A DNA stretch of 64,000 bases from Pyrinomonadaceae bacterium (GCA_019186825.1 JABARP010000012.1:362660-426659); one strand, 5' to 3'. Numbered from the stretch's first letter, positions 35,430 to 44,874 are shown. Numbers and translations are program-made. Notes: generated from the letters alone by a model not told the origin.

Positions 35430-37541
35430 CTACTTGATCGTAGCCGTGTTCTTTTGTGCTCGCGGGTCGTACGGCGTACCGAGATAACGTTTTACGGCGT
35501 CCTGAGCATTGTCGTAATCGCTCGGGTCGGACTCGGCACGTTTGTATGCAGCGACGGCACGTGTACGGTCGCCTTTTGCGTCATAGGCATTACCCATCTT
35601 GATATTCGCCCAGACGGTGAGCCAGGACGGGTCAATGTTGCCCGAGGCAAGCGCGGCCTTGAAATTGTCGATCGCCACGTCGTAATTCCGCTGTTCCAGA
35701 TAGAGCAGGCCAAGATTGTAATAGACCCACGCGTTAGAGCGGTCGAGCTTTAACGCGGCTTCGAACTGCGTCTGCGCTTCGGAGTAATTCCCTTCCTTGA
35801 ACTGCTCGATGCCGCGGCGTGCGATCGCCGATACGCGAAGGTCGCTCGATATCCGCAAGAGTTTGTAGTGCGGGTCGATAATGACCTTCAGCGGTTTGCC
35901 GTCGGACTGGATATTGAAATCGGCGCTCGCGTCCTCGACCTCGACGGTTTGGATCTTATTGCCCGAACTACCTTCGCTCTGAAGCTCTATATCGACCGGC
36001 AGACGAAGATTGTCGTAATTTTGCTTAACGGTCCCGCGGGTTACGAATTTGCCGCCGCGCGTGCGTAGGATCTGATAATCGGCTTCGAATTCCGGTACGC
36101 CCGTTCCCTCGACCCATCGTGCAAAGAAATATCGCAGGTTCTCGCCGGCGTCTGCTGACGCGAGCTTCTCAAAATCGTAGATCGACGCGCGTTTGCCGCG
36201 GTACTGCGAAAGGAAATCGCGCAGGATCTTTTCAAACTTATCTTTGCCGACAGTTTCGCGAAGCAATCGGAAAACTAGCGGTCCTTTGCCGTACATGATG
36301 TATTTGTACGCAGATGATTGATCGTCCAGTGCTGCAGGAGCACGTAAGAGCGACGCGGTCGGCTCAAACGTCAATGCCTTTTCAAGCTGCTGTCGATGAA
36401 GCTCCTCGAGCTTCGGCCCATCGAGCTTTGCTTCACGTAGCGAGTACGCGCTGTATTCGGCGAGTCCTTGCGAAAGCCATGCGTCGTCAAATGACTTCAG
36501 CCCGACGGTCAAGCCCCACCACTGATACGCAGCCTCACGCTGCAGACGGTCGAGAGCCGCTTCGCGGTCGCCTTCGAAATTACGGCCTGCAATGAAGAGC
36601 GTTCCGATCGAGGAATAATAATCAAGGCTCTCATCATCGATCTCGACCACAGTGTATTTGTTGCCGAAGGACGCCTGCCCGAATCGCTTTGCGTATGCGG
36701 CAAGTGCGTCGCCGATCGTCTCGGCATATGCTTCGACGCGGTCGTCGTGGCCCGGTTGGGTAAGGAATTTGATCGCGGTCCCACCGAATTTTAGATCACG
36801 GACCACATACTTGCCGTAGGCAATATTTCCAACAAGTCCCGGCTGCGACTGCACAAAATGGAACGTTCCATTTACATTCGTCGCTCCTGCGGCAGTGTCA
36901 TCATAACCTACGACCTGATAGCCCGCGGGCAGCGAAACGCTTATGTCGGCGGTGGCAAGGTCTGCGGCGTAATCGTGAAACGGGAACCAGCGCGCGGCAT
37001 ACATCAGGTATCCAAGCTTATCGCCGATGAATGCAAGGCGTTTGTTGAGCAATGGGCCGCCTGCGGGCGTATCGAGAACTCCCGAGTATTTGAAACGCAA
37101 TGTTACGGGCGTGCCGCTTGCAACCTCCTGGCCAAGATCGATACGAACGCTCGGGCCGAGGTCGGAGACACCCGCCTGATCCTGAACGAACGTGATAGCA
37201 CCGACGGGGATCGGAGTTGGCGTTGGAGCCTGGCCCTTTGCCGGGCGCTTTGATGGCCGAGACGTCGGTTCTGCGGCAGGGTTCGAAGCGTCAACACGTG
37301 CGATCGACTCCACTTTGAGCGAGCCGTTCAGCTCAAAAACGACCGAGCGCGTGTTCTCAAGCGGCGTAAAGCCAACATCGACCGTCGCCGAAAGGTGGCG
37401 CGACGCCGGTTCGAGAGCGACCGTCATCTTGTAGCTCGTTACGTCAAACAGTGTATGTTTGACGCTCTGAGCGAGTGCCGGAACGCTTCCCACGATCATG
37501 GCCGCTGCGATCGCGGCCAGATATCTGATCAACCTTTGCAT
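35430..37541 (-). CDS. M1-family peptidase homologue lacking all zinc ligands, with C-terminal TPRs
   Basis: The 703-residue protein has a signal peptide (MQRLIRYLAAIAAAMIVGSVPALA), an N-terminal beta-domain and an M1-like core. Where M1 enzymes have HExxH-x18-E, this protein has R335-E-A-A-Y339-QWWG and Q358 in WLSQG. All three zinc ligands (His, His, Glu) are replaced and only the general-base Glu remains. No GAMEN motif is visible. Two or three TPRs occupy the C-terminal ~130 residues. It is therefore probably a non-catalytic scaffold or binding protein in the periplasm rather than an aminopeptidase. Confidence 0.88.
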   Translation of the reverse strand: MQRLIRYLAAIAAAMIVGSVPALAQSVKHTLFDVTSYKMTVALEPASRHLSATVDVGFTPLENTRSVVFELNGSLKVESIARVDASNPAAEPTSRPSKRPAKGQAPTPTPIPVGAITFVQDQAGVSDLGPSVRIDLGQEVASGTPVTLRFKYSGVLDTPAGGPLLNKRLAFIGDKLGYLMYAARWFPFHDYAADLATADISVSLPAGYQVVGYDDTAAGATNVNGTFHFVQSQPGLVGNIAYGKYVVRDLKFGGTAIKFLTQPGHDDRVEAYAETIGDALAAYAKRFGQASFGNKYTVVEIDDESLDYYSSIGTLFIAGRNFEGDREAALDRLQREAAYQWWGLTVGLKSFDDAWLSQGLAEYSAYSLREAKLDGPKLEELHRQQLEKALTFEPTASLLRAPAALDDQSSAYKYIMYGKGPLVFRLLRETVGKDKFEKILRDFLSQYRGKRASIYDFEKLASADAGENLRYFFARWVEGTGVPEFEADYQILRTRGGKFVTRGTVKQNYDNLRLPVDIELQSEGSSGNKIQTVEVEDASADFNIQSDGKPLKVIIDPHYKLLRISSDLRVSAIARRGIEQFKEGNYSEAQTQFEAALKLDRSNAWVYYNLGLLYLEQRNYDVAIDNFKAALASGNIDPSWLTVWANIKMGNAYDAKGDRTRAVAAYKRAESDPSDYDNAQDAVKRYLGTPYDPRAQKNTATIK

Positions 37542-37626
37542 TTCGTGTTAAACCGCAAAATAAAGCTTCTAAAGTAGCGTTGTTTAAGATGATTTAAGTT
37601 TCGAATTCGTTTGCCCGGCTCAAAAA

Positions 37627-38829
37627 TCAAGACGCCGGGGCGATGTAGATCGGGTTCGACATTATCCACGGCATCGCCTGGAAAGCACTCCCGAGGCCTT
37701 CACGATAGACCTCGACCCGGTAAACTCCCGGACCATCAGGCTTGAATTCATAATGGTCGCTACCTGAACTATCCGCCGTCTTTTTCCCGTCCTTATACAG
37801 AATCACTCGGCTTTTGAGCGGAATGTCGACGGTCAGCATTCCCGCCTCGGCCGCGGAGGCACGTTCGCCCATTGTGCGGTCCGCAAAGCGAAATCTAAAC
37901 CCGGCCGTGTCGCCAAGTGTATCTATTCCAACAAATACACGGCCTTCTGATATGGCGGAAAGCAGAGATCCCTGCGTCAAGGGCGTTCCTTTCGGGATAA
38001 GCACATGAACCTGCATTATCCTGAACATACGCTCGTACGGATCCAGCTTTACGCCAAAGAATCGATGTCCGGTCTCGTCGCCAAGCAGGTAGAAGCCGAT
38101 GTTCGAATGGGCGTCGGTGCCTGCAAAAAGCGTTGCTTTGTCAGCCTCGGCGTATGTGTCGAATTTTGCAAGATCTTCGTCCGGCCGCGTGAAAGAGCGT
38201 GCGAAAACGAGCTCGGGGTAGCTAGAACCTGACCAAAGCAGGTCAAAGAGTGCGGTGAAGCGGTTGATCTTCTTCGCGGCCGTATGAAGGTTAAACACCT
38301 CGACGCCGTCGATATCGGCACGCCACGAGTGGAATCTTTCGGGATATGTAACAAGCGCCAGCCGCTGCTCATCGTGCAGCTTCTTTACAACGTCACGGGT
38401 GGAGAGTCGGCGAAGACCCGCCGCATCGGCGCTGCCCGGCACCATCAGCATACGGTCTTGGTCCGCCGTGTCGATCTCGTTTCCGGCAACAAAAAGCGTG
38501 TTCCCGTGCATTCCGCTGAGCGTCATTGCTGACGTGTCGTAGCTATCCGACCAATGCTCGGTCATCACGACGAAATTCAGCCCGGCGGCATTTGCTCCGG
38601 CGATCAGCTCATCGAAGGTCGCCTTGCTGTGCCCGCCGATCGCCGAATGAGCGTGGATCACTCCGCGGTATTCGTCGTATTTTGCATCCTCGGCCTGCTT
38701 TCGTGCCGCGTTGTCTGCTGCGATTTGATCTGCAACCTGGCCGATCACGTATCGCCTGTAAGCAAAAGGCACTTGCGAGAGGATCACAAGCACTGCGGCG
38801 GCGATGAGAATGCGTTTGAAGAGCTTCAC
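37627..38829 (-). CDS. PHP-domain metal-dependent phosphoesterase-like protein, membrane anchored
   Basis: The 400-residue protein has an N-terminal hydrophobic anchor (FKRILIAAAVLVILSQVPFAY) and a PHP domain. Metal-binding motifs are HAHSAIGGHSK, TEHW in VVMTEHWSD, a mid-domain His-bearing FHSW, and GTDAHS near residue ~240. A C-terminal beta-sandwich follows. PHP proteins hydrolyse phosphoesters with a multinuclear metal site; the substrate is unknown. It is read in the same direction as the M1-like gene, with 85 nt between. Confidence 0.88.
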   Translation of the reverse strand: MKLFKRILIAAAVLVILSQVPFAYRRYVIGQVADQIAADNAARKQAEDAKYDEYRGVIHAHSAIGGHSKATFDELIAGANAAGLNFVVMTEHWSDSYDTSAMTLSGMHGNTLFVAGNEIDTADQDRMLMVPGSADAAGLRRLSTRDVVKKLHDEQRLALVTYPERFHSWRADIDGVEVFNLHTAAKKINRFTALFDLLWSGSSYPELVFARSFTRPDEDLAKFDTYAEADKATLFAGTDAHSNIGFYLLGDETGHRFFGVKLDPYERMFRIMQVHVLIPKGTPLTQGSLLSAISEGRVFVGIDTLGDTAGFRFRFADRTMGERASAAEAGMLTVDIPLKSRVILYKDGKKTADSSGSDHYEFKPDGPGVYRVEVYREGLGSAFQAMPWIMSNPIYIAPAS

Positions 38830-38835
38830 GTCTTG

Positions 38836-39126
38836 TTACGATAGGAAATCAACGGAAACCACCCGTTCGGCTAGCTTTTTGCCAAGCTCGCCCACCTTTT
38901 GATGCTCGGGGTGGACCGTGTATCGATCGAGTGCGTCGCGGTCGGCGAATGTCGCGACGAGGCCCGTGTCGAACGATCGGTCGAGCCCGAGGATGTCGCG
39001 TCCGACGGCGAACGTCTCGACCTCCGGTATCACGCCGACGAGAGCATTCAGGCTAGCGAGATGAGATTCCCTTTCTGCGTCGGAAATCTCCGCCTTATAT
39101 TTCCAGCAAACCATGTGTGTGAGCAT
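38836..39126 (-). CDS. Dabb-family (stress-responsive A/B barrel) protein
   Basis: The 96-residue protein has the Dabb pattern: HMVCWKYKAEISDAERESHLASLNALVGVIPEVETFAVGRDI followed by DTGLVATFADRDALDRYTVHPEHQKV. Members form ferredoxin-like dimeric barrels linked to stress or small-molecule metabolism. The function here is unknown. It precedes the PHP-domain gene by 6 nt on the same strand, so the two are probably co-transcribed. Confidence 0.88.
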   Translation of the reverse strand: MLTHMVCWKYKAEISDAERESHLASLNALVGVIPEVETFAVGRDILGLDRSFDTGLVATFADRDALDRYTVHPEHQKVGELGKKLAERVVSVDFLS

Positions 39127-39210
39127 AAGACAAAAAGTGGAGGATTTTTAAGTTCTTCTGTTCGTTGATTTTACCGAACGTTTGTGGAAAACTTGAAACG
39201 CTAAAAAACG

Positions 39211-40596
39211 ATGCCCGCCATCGAACCTGCGGCCTCGAGCCGCAACCGTACGAAAATAGACACTCAACGCCCGACAACAGCATGCCCGGTATGCTCCCGC
39301 GACGCCCGCGGCGAGTGGACCTCGCTCGAAAGCCTTCCGAAAGATATAGCGAAGCTGATCCGTGCGAACGCACCGGATGTTGGAGATTTTTCGACGGTCT
39401 GTACGCGGTGCGCGGATCTGTTTACGCGTGCAAAGGACGAGATCATCAAGGACGCGGCCGTCCAAAAAGATGGTTCGCATGTCCTATCGACGCCTTTGAG
39501 GCTTGATGCCGATACAAGATATACGGGCAAGGGCGTAACGATCGCATTCCTCGATTCAGGATTTTACCCGCATGTCGATCTGACCACGCCCGAGAACCGC
39601 ATAATCGCATACCGCAATCTTCTCGACGAGGACGGCGACCTGACAACGCTTTTCGAACCGGACGTTGCAAGCTGGCACGGGATGATGACGTCCGTCGTTG
39701 CCGCTGGGAACGGTTCGCTTTCGAACGGCTTCTATCGCGGGATAGCCTCGGGGGCTGAGGTCGTGCTCGTAAAACTCGCTCGCACCGGCCGGATCTCGGA
39801 TCAAAATATTCTTGACGGCCTTAATTGGATCCTCGAGCATCGCGAAAAATACAACATACGGATCGTAAATATTTCGGCAGGCGGTGACGGCGTTGCGAGC
39901 TATCTGCACGATCCCGTCTCGCAGGCGGTCGAGGAATGTTCACGCGAGGGCATCTTGGTAGTTTGCGCGGTCGGGAACGCGGGCCATGTTCCCGGCCATC
40001 CCGTCGTGCCGCCCGCAAGCGCTCCGTCGTGCATAGCTGTGGGCGGACTCGACGACCACAACTCGCTTAATCGTGCACGCCGCGGAATGTACCGCTCGTC
40101 ATACGGGCCGACCGTTGACGGCCTGCAGAAACCCGAGGTGATCGCATCCTCGATCTGGGTTCCGGCCCCGATCCTGCCGAATACGCCGACGGCCGCGCAG
40201 GCAGAGTTGTTGAGCATGCTGGATGCCGCTCCCGACGAAGAGCTTTATGAGATCCTTGAAAAGTATCCGGGGATCGATCCGGAACTCGATGCGGCGGCCG
40301 ATCGCGAACCGCACAGCATACGCCAGATCATCACTCTAAAGATCCGCCGTGAGAACGTCATAACCGCACATTACAAGTACGTTGACGGGACGAGCTTTGC
40401 GGCACCGATCGTCTCTTCGGTCGCTGCACAGATGATCGAAGCCTCACCCAACCTAACGCCTTCGGAGGTCAAGAATATCCTGATCTCGACGGCCGAACGC
40501 CTTCCGAATTACGAGGTCGACCGACAGGGTTGGGGCGTTATCGACGCACGCAAGGCCGTCGAAGTTGCGCTAGAGGCAGCGAATAGATCCGAATAG
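39211..40596 (+). CDS. Cytoplasmic subtilisin-like serine protease (S8) with N-terminal zinc-ribbon-like segment
   Basis: The 461-residue protein has no signal peptide. Residues ~25-70 contain CPVC and CTRC, a probable zinc ribbon. The S8 catalytic residues are Asp in AFLDSGFYPHVD, His in WHGMMTSVVAAG, the oxyanion Asn in VCAVGNAGH and Ser in GTSFAAPIVSSVAA. About 100 residues are inserted between the oxyanion Asn region and the Ser motif, including a helical stretch (AQAELLSMLDAAPDEELYEILEKYPG). It is likely an intracellular protease with a binding module; the target is unknown. Confidence 0.88.
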   Translation: MPAIEPAASSRNRTKIDTQRPTTACPVCSRDARGEWTSLESLPKDIAKLIRANAPDVGDFSTVCTRCADLFTRAKDEIIKDAAVQKDGSHVLSTPLRLDADTRYTGKGVTIAFLDSGFYPHVDLTTPENRIIAYRNLLDEDGDLTTLFEPDVASWHGMMTSVVAAGNGSLSNGFYRGIASGAEVVLVKLARTGRISDQNILDGLNWILEHREKYNIRIVNISAGGDGVASYLHDPVSQAVEECSREGILVVCAVGNAGHVPGHPVVPPASAPSCIAVGGLDDHNSLNRARRGMYRSSYGPTVDGLQKPEVIASSIWVPAPILPNTPTAAQAELLSMLDAAPDEELYEILEKYPGIDPELDAAADREPHSIRQIITLKIRRENVITAHYKYVDGTSFAAPIVSSVAAQMIEASPNLTPSEVKNILISTAERLPNYEVDRQGWGVIDARKAVEVALEAANRSE

Positions 40597-40604
40597 AACA
40601 TAAC

Positions 40605-41414
40605 TTAATCGTCGTTATCCGGATTCGGCGTTGGACGCGGGCCCTGTCGAGGCGTCGGCGAAGTGCTCGGGCGAGGTGTCGCTGACGGCCGTGGCGTTGG
40701 CGAACGCGTCGGTGTCGGGCTTTCCTCAGGCTCTTCGGTCGGGCTTGGCGAAGGCTTTGGCGTCGGTGTCGGCGTCGGTGTCTTCAGGTTCGTGTTGATG
40801 TTGAAGTTCGCCGGCGTTGGCGATGTAGAAGTGTTGAATGGGAAATTCGCGTCAAATCCCACATTAGAATTCAGGTTCGCATTCTGATTAGCGAAGATGG
40901 AATTCGAATTTGTATTTGCCGCAGGCACATCACGGCGGAGGAACGAATAGAGCACGGCACCCGCTGCGACGACAAGCAATGTGCCGATAACGGTGAGTAC
41001 GACCGTCTTCATCGTATTCGGCGGAGGCGGCGGGGCGTAATAGCCTTGCGGACGCTGCTGTACGGGACGAACTTGCTGCTGAAATTGCGGCTGCTGAGGT
41101 TCGGGATTTGTTGAGATCACGATCCGCTCGCCCGAACGCGGCGGCGGAACGGCGGCATTCAGTTCCTCGATCGAAGGTGGCGGTGGCGGAACCGCAGCGC
41201 CGGGTGTGCTGCCCGGCCGGCGAACGACAGTCACTTCGCCTGCATCGTCATCATCCTCGACTGGCTCGAGCGGCTCGCTCGGCCGTGGCAAACTCTCGCT
41301 AGGCAATGCCGAGAACCGCGGCTCGACATCCTCGATCAGCGGCGTTCCGTCTTTCGTGCAAAAGCGGATCACTTCCTCGTCGTACGTCGCATCACAATTC
41401 GGGCAGTGTTTCAT
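40605..41414 (-). CDS. Zinc-ribbon, single-pass membrane protein with Pro/Thr-rich exterior
   Basis: From the ATG at 41414 the protein (~269 residues) starts with a zinc ribbon (KHCPNCDATYDEEVIRFCTKDGTPLI). An acidic/Pro-rich cytoplasmic stretch follows, then one membrane helix (VVLTVIGTLLVVAAGAVLYSFL) and an Asn/Thr-rich and Pro/Thr-rich tail (TPTPTPTPKPSPSPTEEPEESPTPT). The architecture is common in Acidobacteria. The tail is low-complexity and has no recognisable domain. Its stop lies 8 nt from that of the convergent subtilase gene. Confidence 0.78.
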   Translation of the reverse strand: MKHCPNCDATYDEEVIRFCTKDGTPLIEDVEPRFSALPSESLPRPSEPLEPVEDDDDAGEVTVVRRPGSTPGAAVPPPPPSIEELNAAVPPPRSGERIVISTNPEPQQPQFQQQVRPVQQRPQGYYAPPPPPNTMKTVVLTVIGTLLVVAAGAVLYSFLRRDVPAANTNSNSIFANQNANLNSNVGFDANFPFNTSTSPTPANFNINTNLKTPTPTPTPKPSPSPTEEPEESPTPTRSPTPRPSATPRPSTSPTPRQGPRPTPNPDNDD

Positions 41415-41556
41415 AGGATCGAACTTTCCTGAAGATGATTCAAACTCGTGGAATTCTAACACGGATCGACCGTCTATTGCCTCTCATGAGCAGATTCCGG
41501 GTCTCAAGTATCTTACGGCTTGTTGCACTTTATTGTTTATTGTTTGGCGGGCGAGT

Positions 41557-41565
41557 TGCTATAAT
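41557..41565 (+). promoter_or_regulatory. Extended -10 promoter of the Cys/His-rich protein gene
   Basis: TG-C-TATAAT lies 12 nt before the ATG at 41578. No Shine-Dalgarno is seen, so the transcript may be leaderless. Confidence 0.5.
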
Positions 41566-41577
41566 TCTAATCTTTCG

Positions 41578-41985
41578 ATGATGAGGTACGAATACAGGTT
41601 AAAGGTGATCTTGCCCGCGTTGCTCGCGGTGCTGTCGCTGCTCGCGCTCACGGCGCCGACCTGTCTGTGTGCTCATCACGAGGTGAAGGCCGTGCCAATG
41701 TCGTGTCACGACTCGCCTCACCAAACCGCATCAACTCCCGAAGGTGTTGCCGCCGACAGCGATTGCATCTGCATTTTCGCAGAAAGGCCGAATGCGGCAG
41801 ACAAATCAACGCCGGAGAGGATCACAAAAGAGCCAGCTGCTCTCGCAGAGACGTTTCCATCGCTGGTCGGGCCCACGTCCGAAAAGCAAATTTCGTCTGC
41901 TCTTGTCAGCGCATTGGAGCTCGACCCCGATCTGCCTGACCCTCCGCGCATTCACTCCCGCGGCCCGCCGCCACAAGGCTCGTAA
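41578..41985 (+). CDS. Small exported Cys/His-rich protein of unknown function
   Basis: The 135-residue protein has a signal-like N-terminus (LKVILPALLAVLSLLALTAPTCLCA). Several Cys and His follow (CAHHE, MSCHDSPH, DCICIF), and the C-terminus is Pro-rich (DLPDPPRIHSRGPPPQGS). The arrangement is reminiscent of small copper-associated periplasmic proteins, such as those next to copper-handling genes. The gene immediately downstream encodes a cupredoxin fusion, supporting a metal link. No family name can be given. Confidence 0.6.
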   Translation: MMRYEYRLKVILPALLAVLSLLALTAPTCLCAHHEVKAVPMSCHDSPHQTASTPEGVAADSDCICIFAERPNAADKSTPERITKEPAALAETFPSLVGPTSEKQISSALVSALELDPDLPDPPRIHSRGPPPQGS

Positions 41986-42109
41986 AAGACCGACAACCCA
42001 AGTAGATTTTTCGCGCCGGGTAAGTTTGCCTGGGGCTCATTCGGTGCCGGACAAATGTTTGTCCGGATGGCCTTGTATTTTTCCGTTTGGAAAAGGGAGT
42101 TATTTTGAA

Positions 42110-44056
42110 GTGAAAAAGATCATATTCTTTGCCGCAATTGCGATCGCCTTTGCGACAACCGCATTTGCGCAACACGAGCCTTTCAAGCTCGTATCAAGCG
42201 CTGCTAAGACAGTAAGTTTTGATGAGTTGCTGGCAGCCGAGAAGACACGTGACCTTGGCGTCAAGGGCGAGGGCACACTTACCTTTGCTCAGAAAGAGAT
42301 CCGTCTCGTGGTTGCGACCGGCCCCGAGAGCGATATGCTCTCTTACCGCATACAAGGAATGCGGAACCCGACGTTGAATGTTCCTGAAGGTGCCGTCCTG
42401 AAGATCCTGTTTGTGAACAAAGATGCCGATATGCTGCACGATCTGCGCGTCGGGCACGTGATGGGCGATTTTACCGCTCAGCCTTCGCTTGCGATGACCG
42501 CCGGTTCTTCAAAACTCGATCCGGCTGTCAATCAGAGGACGTGGCACGCTCAGGAGATCGTCATTCAGGCGAACGATACAGGTTCCTTCAAATACTTTTG
42601 CAGCGTTACGGGCCACGCAAAAGGCGGCATGTGGGGATCGATCAATGTCGGCGCAAAAAGCGGCAAAATGCCCGCAGGACACGATCATCATGTGATGTCG
42701 GGCGACGACAAGCCGATGCCGACGTCGGCCGATCCGCACAAAGGCCATCATCCAACTCCATCAGAAACACCGAAGCCGACTGAGGATCATACGGGCCACA
42801 AGATGCCGGGAATGGACGGCGAGAAGCACGGCGAGATGCAGATGTCATCGACGGTGAACATTGGCGAACCGATGAGCCGCGAGAGCTCGGGAACGGCGTG
42901 GGTCCCGGATTCGACACCGATGTACGCCTATATGAAGCATTACAAGGACGGCGGAATGCTGATGCTGATGGGTGCGGCGTTTCTGCGATACACGGCGATC
43001 GGCGGAAGCCGAGATGTCTCGGTCGCGGGCAAAGGTTCGCGTTCGCGTTTTGACGCGCCGAATATGCTGATGGCAATGTATTCGCGTCCCGCGGGAAAGA
43101 ACGGCCAGATCGGTATCCGCACGATGTTCAGCATCGACGCGCTGACGCAGCGAGGTTACGGCTATCCACTGCTCTACCAAAGCGGTGAACAGTACCACGG
43201 CCAGCCCGTACACGATCGGCAGCATCCGCACGATTTTGTGTCCGAACTCGCGGTCACGTATTCGTACAAGTTCGACGACAAGCGCTCGATCTACTTTTAC
43301 GGCGGATTGCCGGGCGAGCCGGCGCTTGGACCCGCGATGTTCATGCACCGAGCTTCGGGTGCGAACAATCCGGACGCGCCTATCTCGCACCACTGGCAGG
43401 ACGCAACGCACATAACGTGGGGCGTTTTGACCGCGGGATTCTCACTTGGCAAGATGAAGTTCGAGGCGAGTGCCTTCAACGGCACAGAGCCGGACGAGAA
43501 CCGCTGGGCGTTCGACAAACCGCGACTGAACTCATTCAGCGGCCGCGTCTCGTGGAACCCGACACGCGACCTCTCCCTCCAGGTGTCGCATGGCTATCTT
43601 CGTAACCCCGAGCCGCTCGAACCCGAGCTTCGCATTCTTCGAAAGACAACGGCATCGGCGATCTACAACCGGCCGTTCGGCAAGGACAAGAATTGGGCGA
43701 GCACGTTTGTCTGGGGACAGAATTATGGCAACGGAGAGCGATCGAATGCGTTTCTTTTTGAGAGCAACTTCGATTTCAAAAAGAACGCGATCTTCGGACG
43801 CCTCGAACGCGTAGAAAAATCGGCACACGAACTCGTACTCGATCACAGCTACGGCCACGGCCTGTTCTGGGTCGGTGCGTATTCGGTCGGCTATGTTCGC
43901 GACATCTATAGCCAGAAGGGCATTGATGTCGGCCTGGGCGGAATGTTGACGGCAAACTCGAACCCCGCCACGCTCACGCCGGTTTACGGCGGCACGACAC
44001 ACGGCGGTTGGCAGCTATTCCTACGGATCCGCCCATCAAAGGCTACGGGACACTAG
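42110..44056 (+). CDS. Cupredoxin domain fused to an outer-membrane beta-barrel via a His/Met-rich linker
   Basis: The 648-residue protein starts at a GTG (42110) after AAAAGGGAG and has a signal peptide (MKKIIFFAAIAIAFATTAFA). Residues ~50-180 form a cupredoxin: a His ligand near 110-116 (LHDLRVGH), then FCSVTGHAKGGMWG with Cys164, His169 and Met174. Residues 181-250 are rich in His and Met (GHDHHVM, KGHHPTP, GHKMPGM, KHGEMQM). The rest is strand-rich (SELAVTYSYKFDDKRSIYFYGG, SFSGRVSWNPTRDLSLQVSHGY) and ends in a likely barrel. It probably binds and may move copper at the outer membrane. The preceding gene product is Cys/His-rich. Confidence 0.8.
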   Translation: MKKIIFFAAIAIAFATTAFAQHEPFKLVSSAAKTVSFDELLAAEKTRDLGVKGEGTLTFAQKEIRLVVATGPESDMLSYRIQGMRNPTLNVPEGAVLKILFVNKDADMLHDLRVGHVMGDFTAQPSLAMTAGSSKLDPAVNQRTWHAQEIVIQANDTGSFKYFCSVTGHAKGGMWGSINVGAKSGKMPAGHDHHVMSGDDKPMPTSADPHKGHHPTPSETPKPTEDHTGHKMPGMDGEKHGEMQMSSTVNIGEPMSRESSGTAWVPDSTPMYAYMKHYKDGGMLMLMGAAFLRYTAIGGSRDVSVAGKGSRSRFDAPNMLMAMYSRPAGKNGQIGIRTMFSIDALTQRGYGYPLLYQSGEQYHGQPVHDRQHPHDFVSELAVTYSYKFDDKRSIYFYGGLPGEPALGPAMFMHRASGANNPDAPISHHWQDATHITWGVLTAGFSLGKMKFEASAFNGTEPDENRWAFDKPRLNSFSGRVSWNPTRDLSLQVSHGYLRNPEPLEPELRILRKTTASAIYNRPFGKDKNWASTFVWGQNYGNGERSNAFLFESNFDFKKNAIFGRLERVEKSAHELVLDHSYGHGLFWVGAYSVGYVRDIYSQKGIDVGLGGMLTANSNPATLTPVYGGTTHGGWQLFLRIRPSKATGH

Positions 44057-44874
44057 CCGGTTACGGTAAAGTCCACGTTATCGTTGGTTTCCGATAGCTT
44101 TGTGTCGTTGCTGTTGAACGACTCGATCTTGACCCAGTACTTGCCCGGTTTGAGCGGCGTATCGAGCGTGAATTCAGTTGCGTCAACACGTTTGTTGACG
44201 TAATCGAGATTCACCTCAGCGCCGCTCTGCGAGTCTGCATAGACACTGACCTTGTAGTAGGCAGCATCAGGATAGGCGTTCCATTTGACCACGATACCGG
44301 AGCCGGCAACCTTAGCATTCATCTTCGGATCGGTAACCTTCAGGTCGTTCTTGAAGAGATTTGTTACCGGAGCAAAGAAGGTCTTATCGGGCTCGATCTT
44401 GTACTTTGCGGCCGAGATAACACCCGATGTTGCAAAAACATAGTAGTTAGCATTGAAAACGCGAACTGTGAGGGCATCATAGGTGGCTGGTGCGACGTCC
44501 TTGATCAAGTATTCGCCGTTAGCGTCGGTTTTTGTCGTGTATGATTTGCCCGTACAGCCGCCCATAATGCTATTGAATTTCTCGCAGAGTTTTACCTCTA
44601 CACCAACTGCAGGCTGGTCATTGAAAAGCGCTTTACCCTGAACGTTACCTTTGCCGGCGGCAGGTTTTTCTTTTTCAACACCGGTTCCCGATGGAATGGT
44701 TCCATCGTCATTGGCTTCGACCGTAGCCGGCGTAGGACTGGCTTTCTCGGTTGACGCGCTATTGGCCGGTGCCGACGAATTATTATTGTTTGAGCCAAGA
44801 TTCTTGCAGCCGAGGGCGGCTGCGATCAGGATAATGAGTGGAATAACGACGGATGTCTTCGATAAAGAAGCCAT
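44053..44874 (-). CDS. Lipoprotein with carboxypeptidase-regulatory-like and FnIII-like domains
   Basis: The 273-residue protein has a lipobox (IILIAAALGCKN, Cys at about residue 23) and a Asn/Ser/Pro/Thr-rich linker. A CarboxypepD_reg-like sandwich follows (VQGKALFNDQPAVGVEVKLCEKF...TDANGEYLIKDVAPATYD), then an FnIII-like domain (GIVVKWNAYPDAAYYKVSVYADS...GKYWVKIESFN). No catalytic residues are seen; it is likely a surface or periplasmic binding protein. Its stop overlaps by 4 nt the convergent cupredoxin-barrel gene. Confidence 0.8.
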   Translation of the reverse strand: MASLSKTSVVIPLIILIAAALGCKNLGSNNNNSSAPANSASTEKASPTPATVEANDDGTIPSGTGVEKEKPAAGKGNVQGKALFNDQPAVGVEVKLCEKFNSIMGGCTGKSYTTKTDANGEYLIKDVAPATYDALTVRVFNANYYVFATSGVISAAKYKIEPDKTFFAPVTNLFKNDLKVTDPKMNAKVAGSGIVVKWNAYPDAAYYKVSVYADSQSGAEVNLDYVNKRVDATEFTLDTPLKPGKYWVKIESFNSNDTKLSETNDNVDFTVTG

